NCBI GenBank assembly: GCA_964540755.1
Contig: CAZIOB010000013.1
Location: forward strand, 1 to 8,414
Length of the DNA stretch: 8,414 bases
Reading direction: 5' to 3'
Origin: JAAYJR01 sp964540755
GTDB lineage: Bacteria > Bacteroidota > Bacteroidia > Bacteroidales > Prolixibacteraceae
The notes below the pieces were generated by a model. The model had not been told where the DNA came from and ran no database searches. It saw nothing but the letters and a program-made list of their open reading frames with translations. This document shows positions 1 through 6,138 of the stretch, piece after piece; position 1 is the stretch's first letter, and each line of letters starts with the position of its first letter. The position numbers and the translations under genes were made by a program.

Positions 1-68
<68 letters not shown>

Positions 69-88
69 ATATATTTTTAAATTAAATT

Positions 89-130
89 AATTTTCCAAAA
101 CGGAGTACAAATATATATAATTTTCCAAAA
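89..130. repeat. 12-base direct repeat around the tRNA-fMet promoter
   Basis: AATTTTCCAAAA occurs at 89-100 and again identically at 119-130. The spacing is 30 bases, close to three helical turns. One copy lies in the spacer between the -33 and -7 boxes, and the other lies at or just after the expected transcription start. It could be a pair of regulator sites, a small tandem duplication, or chance in AT-rich DNA. Confidence 0.55.
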
Positions 131-138
131 AACACAAA
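108..138 (-). promoter_or_regulatory. Bacteroidetes-type promoter of tRNA-fMet
   Basis: On the minus strand a TTTG (138-135) is followed after exactly 19 bases by TATATTTG (115-108), a perfect match to the Bacteroidetes -33/-7 consensus TTTG-N19-21-TAnnTTTG. Transcription should start near 100-103, about 35 bases before the tRNA. This is the best promoter match in the window and supports the phylum assignment. Confidence 0.75.
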
Positions 139-149
139 ATATAAAAAAA

Positions 150-2228
150 TCATTGTGCTAATGAATCCGGGATCTCCCCACCAAGCGTTAAATCATCGGG
201 AGGCGGTTCGTTATTTTTTGAAAACCAAAATAATCTCGATTGATGTGGTTGAAGGTTGATAGTTATCTCTTCCATTTCACCGAATGCAATAATGAATCCG
301 GGTTTCCAGTTAAAAATATAAGTTGAATCCTCATCTGTAAAATCAAAAACCGGATAAGTTTTTATAATATGATCCTCTTTATCATTGAAAAATAAAACTC
401 CCCAGCTACGGAAACGCTTATAGAATCTTACAGCTATTTTAATTTCTTCCGTTGAAGGCCAGAAGGGAAAATAGGCATTCTGATAAAGTTTCCCGGGCTC
501 AAGGAATCTGAAAAGGGTTACTTGTTCATTTTCCCATTCCGTAAAATTATCAAGAGTGCTAACAGCTCCTCCTAAAAAAGATATCCACAATGCTAAACTG
601 AATTTTTCGTCTTCAGTGAAAGAATTGTCATCAGTCAGTCTTATCTCACCAGAGTTATTTTGCCATAAAACATTATTAAAGTACTGTGTGAAATAACTTT
701 CGCGTATCATGTCGGTAACACAGTCATCCCACCTGTTACCAATAGGTTCTGCCATCTTAAGAATATCAGCATAACCTATTACCGGGCCAAAAGAGGTTTT
801 ATCAGCCATTATCAGACTTCCGTAACCAATTTCTTCCCGGATCATATCCATTGCTTCCCTGAAGGTTTGGACGGATGATTTTGCCGGAGCCGCCCGTTTT
901 ACAAGATGTGAATCTTTCAAGCCCCATTCAAGATAATCTAATTCATAAAAGATAAAGCCTATTTTTCTAAGTGTTTGAAAGACTTTGCCCAGATATTTCA
1001 AAGCCCCGGGATGGCTTGGATCAAGAGCATAAAAATTTTCATCACCCTCTGTTTTTTCTATTATAAGCTCATTCTGGAAATTTTTTATCAGCCAGTCTGA
1101 ATGTTTTTGAAAAAGGTTGCTTTTTTCTGAAACCATGAAGGGAGCGAGCCAGATACCTGCACGGTAGCCATGTTTAAATATTTCCCTGGCAGCTCTTTCA
1201 AGTCCCCCCGGCCAGTTATCATTAGGCTCCAGCCAGTCACCTGCAATACAGTAGCCTTTATTTATGCTAAGGGTATGAAGATGGGGGGGATTACTCATTG
1301 TAGTTAGATAATCTATCTGTTTTTTTAGTTTATCGAACGAAAATTGTTCATTATCCTCACTTTTTGATATCCAGTGATAACTGGTAACAGATCCCTGTCT
1401 GGCTTCTGTTTTCTCACTTGTTCTCCAGGCAAGCTCCTGAAGTGTTTCATAAGCCTTATTCCCTGTATAAAAATACAGGTTGGGTAATTTGATATATTCG
1501 TTTTTTATTTTTGTCTGGTTAAGCAACATAGCCGCTTCAAAGAATATACCCCCATCGCCCTCCTCAATGTCTTTAAGTCTTTGACGATGCCTATAACTAT
1601 AGATCGTGCTTCTTTGCAGAAAATCCCTGTGATCCGTGTTTCCTATTGCAATTGTTTCTTCATTGCCCAGAAAAGCAAACATCAGGTAGCTATCGTAACT
1701 CCAGTTTTCCCATGGGCCGATCTTACCGGTATCTATTGTATTTGGCCTTATTATTGGATGCACTCCGCTTGGCCCCCCCGTACCAAAGCCCTGACGGTAG
1801 AACTGGTCAACCCCGAACACCTTAGCCTGGGAGATTGGGAAAAACCAACGTGGCGACTGGGAAAAACCACTGAATTCTGCCCCGATTGAAAGAGAGTCCT
1901 CATTAGTCTGCAAATCAAGCATCATGAATCCTCCTGATAATTCATAGACAATTCTGATACCTTTCGGGGAGTCGCCGAGAAAAACATTGCGAGGCATAAC
2001 TGTCTGCCCGTCAATTGCAGGTCTGCAGTTTTTAAGGATAATTTCTTTTGATATCAGGTCATAGCTGCCATTTTCATATATAATCCACCGAGGCCTGGAT
2101 AATTTAAACCGTGTTTTTTTTCTGTTAATATCACCGGCCATTAAATCATAAGGATTTAATAAAACTCCTCCTGCGGCAGCGCTTCCGCATATTTTAAGAA
2201 ATTTACGACGTTCCAGTTTACCGGTCAT
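150..2228 (-). CDS. Tat-exported GH36-like glycoside hydrolase (alpha-galactosidase/melibiase superfamily)
   Basis: This 692-residue protein looks like a secreted or periplasmic alpha-glycosidase of the GH36/melibiase type, acting on alpha-galactosides or related sugars. The N-terminus has a twin-arginine motif (RRKFLK, residues 7-12) followed by an Ala/Gly-rich hydrophobic stretch, so export folded through Tat is expected. An N-terminal beta-rich region (about 35-250) precedes a TIM-barrel. In the barrel, AGDW (329-332), GIWLAPFMV (358-366) and HSDW (376-379) match the family pattern in which a surface-capping loop leads into a G-[ILF]-W-x-x-P-x-M/V strand. FYELDYL (427-433) is where the nucleophile Asp normally lies, making D431 the candidate. 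GNRWDD (497-502) is where the acid/base Asp lies, making D501 or D502 the candidate. A C-terminal beta domain follows from about 600. Length fits GH36 (about 700). The start is fixed by the Tat signal; there is no Shine-Dalgarno, as is usual here. It lies 96 bases downstream of mlaF and may be read through from it. Substrate is not determined. Confidence 0.72.
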   Translation of the reverse strand: MTGKLERRKFLKICGSAAAGGVLLNPYDLMAGDINRKKTRFKLSRPRWIIYENGSYDLISKEIILKNCRPAIDGQTVMPRNVFLGDSPKGIRIVYELSGGFMMLDLQTNEDSLSIGAEFSGFSQSPRWFFPISQAKVFGVDQFYRQGFGTGGPSGVHPIIRPNTIDTGKIGPWENWSYDSYLMFAFLGNEETIAIGNTDHRDFLQRSTIYSYRHRQRLKDIEEGDGGIFFEAAMLLNQTKIKNEYIKLPNLYFYTGNKAYETLQELAWRTSEKTEARQGSVTSYHWISKSEDNEQFSFDKLKKQIDYLTTMSNPPHLHTLSINKGYCIAGDWLEPNDNWPGGLERAAREIFKHGYRAGIWLAPFMVSEKSNLFQKHSDWLIKNFQNELIIEKTEGDENFYALDPSHPGALKYLGKVFQTLRKIGFIFYELDYLEWGLKDSHLVKRAAPAKSSVQTFREAMDMIREEIGYGSLIMADKTSFGPVIGYADILKMAEPIGNRWDDCVTDMIRESYFTQYFNNVLWQNNSGEIRLTDDNSFTEDEKFSLALWISFLGGAVSTLDNFTEWENEQVTLFRFLEPGKLYQNAYFPFWPSTEEIKIAVRFYKRFRSWGVLFFNDKEDHIIKTYPVFDFTDEDSTYIFNWKPGFIIAFGEMEEITINLQPHQSRLFWFSKNNEPPPDDLTLGGEIPDSLAQ

Positions 2229-2324
2229 TGCTAGGTAATGAATAATTTAATCAGGTTTTCAATATACGTTTTTTATTCGTCATTAAGAAATTTTAATAAA
2301 TAAGTTTTATTATTTAACGTTTGA

Positions 2325-3083
2325 TCAGACATCCTGGTTTCGCATCTGGGCATATAATTTATTTGCAAAGATAAAATCATTTAGTTTTTCATTATCGGTA
2401 TTAAGTATATCTTTATTTGTTCCTTCCCACTCTTTTCTACCCTCAGCGATGAAGAGCACCGACTCCCCTATTTCAACTACTGAATTCATATCATGGGTAT
2501 TTATTATCGTGGTCATCTGAAATTCTTTAGTAAGGCTTTGGATAAGCTTATCAATAACTGTGGCAGTTTTCGGATCAAGGCCAGAAACGGGTTCATCACA
2601 AAAAAGATATTTAGGATTCAATGCCAATGCCCTGGCGATAGCAACACGTTTTTGCATTCCCCCGCTGATTTCACTTGGAGAAAGTTTATAAGCATTTTTC
2701 TCAATATTTACATGGTCCAGACAAAAATCCACACGGTTTTCTTTCTCATAAGGAGTCATATTTGTGAACATATCCAGAGGGAACCTGACATTAGCTTCCA
2801 CTGACAGGCTGTCGAAAAGAGCACCACCCTGAAAAACCATCCCAATTTCACGTCTCATTTTTTTTCTTTCATTTTGGGATATTTCTACAAGATTTCTGTC
2901 ATCATACCATATTTCACCTCTGTCAATATCATACAGTCCGAGGATAGATTTTAAAAAAACTGTCTTCCCTGATCCGCTCCGTCCTATTATCAGGTTTGTC
3001 TTTCCACGTTCAAAGGAGCATGAGATATCTTTTAGTATTATACTTCCCTCAAAGGATTTATATAAATTTTTTACTCTAATCAT
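2325..3083 (-). CDS. mlaF: MlaF-type ABC transporter ATP-binding protein
   Basis: This is the cytoplasmic ATPase of an MlaFEDB-like phospholipid transporter, which moves lipids between inner and outer membrane. All ABC motifs are present and intact in the 252 residues: Walker A GRSGSGKT (34-41), Q-loop Q85 in MVFQGG, signature ISGGMQKR (139-146), Walker B YLFCDE (159-164) followed by the D-loop SGLDP, and the H-loop His at 197. The ISGGM-x-[KR]-R signature and the FQGGALFDSL segment are typical of the MlaF/Ttg2A group rather than of amino-acid or metal importers. The start codon overlaps the stop of mlaE (ATGA), so the two are translationally coupled and form one complex. In E. coli the operon continues with mlaD (MCE protein), mlaC and mlaB; here the next gene is a glycosidase. 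Confidence 0.9.
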   Translation of the reverse strand: MIRVKNLYKSFEGSIILKDISCSFERGKTNLIIGRSGSGKTVFLKSILGLYDIDRGEIWYDDRNLVEISQNERKKMRREIGMVFQGGALFDSLSVEANVRFPLDMFTNMTPYEKENRVDFCLDHVNIEKNAYKLSPSEISGGMQKRVAIARALALNPKYLFCDEPVSGLDPKTATVIDKLIQSLTKEFQMTTIINTHDMNSVVEIGESVLFIAEGRKEWEGTNKDILNTDNEKLNDFIFANKLYAQMRNQDV

Positions 3084-3820
3084 GTCAGCAGAAGTCTTGT
3101 TAATATTAAATCAAAAAGTAGTATAAGAATATTAGTGTTAACAACTGCATTTGTACTGGCCTTGCCTACTTCCAGTGCCCCACCTTTTACGTGATATCCG
3201 AAATAAGCAGGTACAGAGGCAACCAAAAATCCGAATACCAGTGATTTAATAAGTGAAAAGGTCACATAGTAAGGATAGAAAAGGAAACGGATACCTTCAA
3301 GATAATCATGTAATGAAATGACCCCAACAACCGATCCTGTTACCAACCCGCCTATAAGTCCGAAAAAAACACTAATAATAAAAAGGATGGGAAAAATAAA
3401 CACAACAGCTACAATTTTCGGAAGGATCAGGTAACTTGCAGAATTAACTCCCATAATTTCAAGTGAATCTATTTGCTCTGTTACCCTCATTGTGCCAATT
3501 TCCGAAGTAATATTCGATCCAATTTTGCCTGCCATAATCAGTGCAATCATTGTAGAGGAGAATTCCAGAATAAGTGTATCTCTTGTCCCGAGGCCAACAA
3601 GGTTATTCGGATAAAGAGGGTTTGACATGCTGTATGCGAACTGAATAGTCATTATTCCACCTATAAAAAGAGATATAATAATGACAATCCATACTGAATT
3701 TACGCCAAGCGAGTCTATTTCCTGAAAAAGTTGTCGTATATATATTCGATGTTTTTCAGGCCGGCCAAAGACTCGTTTCATCATAATAAAATATCGCCCG
3801 ATATGAAAAAACATTTTCAT
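3080..3820 (-). CDS. mlaE: MlaE-type ABC transporter permease
   Basis: This 246-residue integral membrane protein belongs to the MlaE/Ttg2B permease family, the membrane half of a phospholipid/MCE transporter. It starts with an amphipathic N-terminal helix, then has hydrophobic segments at about 42-62, 82-100, 132-165, 185-207 and 225-245. The family's diagnostic cytoplasmic segment is present: EIGTMRVTEQIDSLEIMGVN at 107-126. A second conserved stretch, SLVFGFLVASVPAYFGY (193-209), matches the C-terminal part of the family. It overlaps mlaF by 4 bases and is the first gene of the minus-strand run. Upstream, at 3868-3861, AATATTTG is one base off the Bacteroidetes -7 box, but no -33 element is in place, so its promoter is uncertain. 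An earlier in-frame Met choice (residues 1, 3, 13 or 14) cannot be settled from sequence. Confidence 0.9.
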   Translation of the reverse strand: MKMFFHIGRYFIMMKRVFGRPEKHRIYIRQLFQEIDSLGVNSVWIVIIISLFIGGIMTIQFAYSMSNPLYPNNLVGLGTRDTLILEFSSTMIALIMAGKIGSNITSEIGTMRVTEQIDSLEIMGVNSASYLILPKIVAVVFIFPILFIISVFFGLIGGLVTGSVVGVISLHDYLEGIRFLFYPYYVTFSLIKSLVFGFLVASVPAYFGYHVKGGALEVGKASTNAVVNTNILILLFDLILTRLLLT

Positions 3821-3991
3821 TTTTATACTGTTTTACATAATTAAAAATTTTATTATCATTCAAATATTTTGGTTAAATTTACGATATTAATGATTTATAA
3901 GAAACTTTGAATGCAATAAACAAACGAATATACTTTCTAAAGAAACTTCTTTATAATGTTATCGTAATCTTAAATAAATAATTATAAATTA

Positions 3992-3999
3992 TATTTTTG
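3992..3999 (+). promoter_or_regulatory. Candidate -7 box for manC
   Basis: TATTTTTG matches TAnnTTTG exactly and lies 23 bases before the ATG at 4023. No TTG is found at the right distance upstream, so only half of the promoter is supported. If it is used, transcription begins a few bases after 3999, which rules out the in-frame GTG at 3999 as a start codon. Confidence 0.35.
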
Positions 4000-4022
4000 T
4001 GCCCGAAAGTAAAGAAAATAAA

Positions 4023-5111
4023 ATGGATAATAACTATTGTGTAATAATGGCCGGAGGTGTTGGCAGCCGTTTTTGGCCGCTCAGCCGCAGGGCCAGGCCA
4101 AAGCAATTCATCGATATTCTTGGAACAGGCAAGACATTGATCCAACAGACATTCGATCGTTTTCGTTCATTAATACCTCTTGAGAATTTTATCATTGTGA
4201 CAAATGTTAACTATAAAGATATAATTCTTGAACAGATTCCGGAATTGGATGAAAGTCAAATTTTACTGGAACCACTCAGGAGAAATACAGCTCCGTGTCT
4301 TGCTTATGCTGTTTATAAGATAAAAATAAAAAATCCCCAGGCTAACCTGGTTATCGCGCCTTCTGATCATTTGATCCAAAAGGAAGAAGAATTTATAAGG
4401 CAGATAAAAAACGGCCTTGAATTTGTCAAGGACAGGGACGCGTTATTAACAATGGGTATAAAACCAAGTCGTCCCGAGACAAGTTACGGTTATATCCAGA
4501 TAAAGAACAAAGTGAAATTTAATAATCTGGATAATTTTTATAAAGTTAAGACCTTTACCGAGAAACCCGACAGTGAAATGGCGCAAATTTTTTATGAAAG
4601 TGGTGAATTTTTTTGGAACTCGGGAATTTTCATGTGGTCTTTATCTTCTATACTCGCAGCTTTTGACACCTATTTATCAGATATATCTTCTCTGTTTGTA
4701 AAAGGTCTGAAGTTATATAATACCGATGATGAGGTACATTTTATTAATAAAACATATTCGGAGTGTAAAGGTATTTCGATTGATTATGGAATAATGGAGA
4801 AAGCCCGCAATGTATATCTTCTTACAGCTGATTTCGGATGGAGTGATTTAGGCTCATGGTGTTCTCTGTACGATAATAAAACCAGGGATGAGGAAGGAAA
4901 TGTTATTTCGGGGGAGAATGTGCTGATTTATGATACAAAAAATTGCATAATTGATGTAGGTGATGAAAAGGTTGCCGTATTACATGGACTTGACGGGTAT
5001 ATAATTGCAGAGTCAAATGATACTCTTATGATCTGCCGCAGGGAAGATGAGCAACAGATTAAACAATTCGTTACTGATGTAAGGATAAAAAAGGGTGATT
5101 CATTGGTTTAG
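4023..5111 (+). CDS. manC: Mannose-1-phosphate guanylyltransferase (GDP-mannose pyrophosphorylase)
   Basis: It makes GDP-mannose from mannose-1-phosphate and GTP in the cytoplasm, feeding mannose, fucose and related sugars into surface polysaccharides and glycoproteins. From the ATG at 4023 the protein has 362 residues. The nucleotidyltransferase signature GGVGSRFWPLSR (11-22) with PKQF (26-29) opens the protein. Then come EPLRRNTAP (83-91), the metal-binding APSDH (112-116), FTEKP (178-182), WNSGIF (198-203), and DFGWSDLGSW (270-279). Together these identify the GMP family securely. Length is that of a stand-alone enzyme; the C-terminal cupin isomerase domain of bifunctional ManC/AlgA proteins is absent. 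The frame is open from a GTG at 3999, but the ATG is preferred because the family usually starts a few residues before the YCVIMAGG strand and because a -7 promoter box ends at 3999. The stop codon overlaps that of ispD on the other strand. Confidence 0.93.
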   Translation: MDNNYCVIMAGGVGSRFWPLSRRARPKQFIDILGTGKTLIQQTFDRFRSLIPLENFIIVTNVNYKDIILEQIPELDESQILLEPLRRNTAPCLAYAVYKIKIKNPQANLVIAPSDHLIQKEEEFIRQIKNGLEFVKDRDALLTMGIKPSRPETSYGYIQIKNKVKFNNLDNFYKVKTFTEKPDSEMAQIFYESGEFFWNSGIFMWSLSSILAAFDTYLSDISSLFVKGLKLYNTDDEVHFINKTYSECKGISIDYGIMEKARNVYLLTADFGWSDLGSWCSLYDNKTRDEEGNVISGENVLIYDTKNCIIDVGDEKVAVLHGLDGYIIAESNDTLMICRREDEQQIKQFVTDVRIKKGDSLV

Positions 5112-5818
5112 TAAATGGACATAAATGTTTCTGCAATATAGAGATCTTCAGAATAAGTAATTTTCAAATTCTCACGGTTACCTTCCACCAGATTTATTTT
5201 TGTTCCTGTGCTTTCAAGTACTGATGCATCATCTGTGAATTTATCACTGTAATCCTGATCATAAGCCTTTTTAATTAACGTAACTCTGAAAGTCTGGGGA
5301 GTCTGCACAAGGAAATAGTTATTCCGGTTAACACTTTTATTTTGGTTGCCGGTAACTTTCCTGAGTGATTCTGATGGTGGAACTACTGGCAATGCGTTGC
5401 CCTTTTTGACGGCTGTTTGAAAACATTTATCTATTGTTTTATCAGATACCAGAGGCCTTACCCCGTCGTGGATAAATACAATCCCATCGCTTTTTATCTT
5501 ATCTAATCCGTTTTTTACAGAATGGAACCGGGTTTCACCTCCGGCAACTACTACATGTTTAACAGGGAAGCTATATTTATCAATTAACTTTTTCCACCGG
5601 GTAATTTCCTTTTCTGCCAGAACAATTATAAATTCTATAGAGGTATCATAGAAGAAAAAAGCATTTATTGTATGCATTAATACCGGAAGCCCTTTTAGTT
5701 CCAGGAATTGCTTTGGAATATCCTTCTTCATACGGCTGCCATTTCCGCCGGCAACAATTACAGCAAACTTTTTGATCAGATTTAACTCCGAAACCATCTT
5801 TTTTCTTCTATTAGGCAT
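5108..5818 (-). CDS. ispD: 2-C-methyl-D-erythritol 4-phosphate cytidylyltransferase
   Basis: IspD catalyses the third step of the MEP isoprenoid pathway, joining CTP and methylerythritol phosphate. The 236 residues contain the nucleotide-binding loop AGGNGSRMKKDIPKQF (23-38) with the expected catalytic Arg (R29) and Lys (K36). Further on are GGETRFHSV (93-101), IHDGVRP (116-122, metal-binding Asp 118), QTPQTF (172-177), TDDASVLE (195-202), and the C-terminal EGNRENLKIT (212-221) with a Lys corresponding to the catalytic one of E. coli. Two small deviations are visible: a Lys where many homologues have Gly after RM, and no proline in the loop after NLKIT. Neither suggests loss of function. The N-terminus is about 10 residues longer than usual. 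A second ATG at 5797 (residue 8) is preceded by the purine-rich AGAAGAAAAAAG and is an equally good start. Its 3' end overlaps that of manC by 4 bases; ispD is otherwise alone on this strand. Confidence 0.92.
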   Translation of the reverse strand: MPNRRKKMVSELNLIKKFAVIVAGGNGSRMKKDIPKQFLELKGLPVLMHTINAFFFYDTSIEFIIVLAEKEITRWKKLIDKYSFPVKHVVVAGGETRFHSVKNGLDKIKSDGIVFIHDGVRPLVSDKTIDKCFQTAVKKGNALPVVPPSESLRKVTGNQNKSVNRNNYFLVQTPQTFRVTLIKKAYDQDYSDKFTDDASVLESTGTKINLVEGNRENLKITYSEDLYIAETFMSIY

Positions 5819-5854
5819 AAAAATAAAATTATTTATAATAAAAATGCAAAAAAA

Positions 5855-5886
5855 TTGGGAAATTGGGTTACCTTTTATTAACTTTG
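5855..5886 (+). promoter_or_regulatory. Candidate promoter of an orphan short transcript
   Basis: TTG at 5855-5857 is followed after 21 bases by TAACTTTG (5879-5886), an exact TAnnTTTG match. Spacing fits the Bacteroidetes pattern. Transcription would begin around 5890-5894 and meet the intrinsic terminator about 80 bases later. Confidence 0.45.
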
Positions 5887-5888
5887 AG

Positions 5889-5970
5889 CATCTAATTATA
5901 GATGACCCATATTTTTTTATCTTCCCGATGAAAAAATAGCCCCGGTAAGTCCTTTTCCGGGGTTTTTTTT
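5889..5970 (+). ncRNA. Putative small RNA of about 80 nt, or attenuated leader of the purine permease
   Basis: The segment starts with a perfect 6-bp hairpin, CATCTA (5889-5894) and TAGATG (5899-5904) around an ATTA loop. It continues through a single-stranded linker and ends in a strong intrinsic terminator (5940-5970). TGGGT at 5864-5868 could also pair with ACCCA at 5905-5909 if transcription starts further upstream. No start codon with a meaningful reading frame is enclosed. A promoter match sits directly in front. It could be a free small RNA, or a leader whose terminator is read through under some condition to reach the permease gene 168 bases on. I do not recognise a known riboswitch, including the purine aptamer core. 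Confidence 0.35.
5940..5970 (+). terminator. Strong intrinsic terminator
   Basis: CCCCGG (5940-5945) and CCGGGG (5957-5962) form a perfect GC stem around an 11-base loop, followed by eight T (5963-5970). An A-rich stretch on the other side (5931-5936) could give partial activity on the minus strand too. No gene ends nearby on either strand, so it belongs either to a short transcript starting at about 5890 or to a leader of the permease gene. Confidence 0.85.
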
Positions 5971-6030
5971 AGGTATTATGTAATATTATTATTTCTTGTT
6001 AATTTTTTAAAGATCCTAAAAGTTTATAAC

Positions 6031-6065
6031 TTGAAATTTTTTCAATTTGTTTGCTTTATATTTTG
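6031..6065 (+). promoter_or_regulatory. Weak promoter candidate for the purine permease
   Basis: TTG at 6031-6033 and TATATTTTG at 6057-6065 resemble the Bacteroidetes elements. The spacing is long (23 bases) and the -7 box has one extra base relative to TAnnTTTG. If used, it would give a leader of about 65-70 bases that contains the 6097-6116 hairpin. Confidence 0.25.
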
Positions 6066-6096
6066 GGAAGTGATATTTAATCAACATATTATTTAG

Positions 6097-6116
6097 TACC
6101 GGCCATCAGGCCTGTA
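6097..6116 (+). other. GC-rich hairpin just upstream of the permease start
   Basis: TAC-C-GGCC (6097-6104) pairs with GGCC-T-GTA (6109-6116) around an ATCA loop, with one mismatch. It stands out in AT-rich surroundings and ends 22 bases before the ATG at 6139. There is no T-tract, so it is not a terminator. It may affect translation initiation or mRNA stability, or be an operator for a DNA-binding dimer. Confidence 0.3.
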
Positions 6117-6138
6117 TGGCATTTTAAAATAAATCATT

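Larger units (their letters stand above)
5819..6138. other. 320-base divergent intergenic region between ispD and the purine permease
   Basis: No protein-coding gene is apparent here. From left to right the stretch holds AT-rich DNA that must contain the ispD promoter, a plus-strand promoter match (5855-5886), a hairpin (5889-5904), an intrinsic terminator (5940-5970), a weaker promoter-like sequence (6031-6065), and a GC-rich hairpin (6097-6116) shortly before the permease start. An intrinsic terminator in a divergent region, with no gene pointing into it from either side, is the unexpected part. Confidence 0.7.

Noticed and set aside
1581..1889. 102-codon plus-strand frame within the glycosidase gene
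   Set aside because: It is antisense to a conserved gene, with no recognisable domain and no promoter or start context.
3951..4145. 64-codon minus-strand frame across the mlaE-manC divergent region
   Set aside because: It covers the start of manC on the opposite strand and its C-terminal part is just AT-rich intergenic sequence.
5864..5909. Purine riboswitch upstream of the permease
   Set aside because: TGGGT/ACCCA plus a neighbouring hairpin suggested a fold, but the two conserved kissing-loop hairpins and junction core of the purine aptamer are not present.
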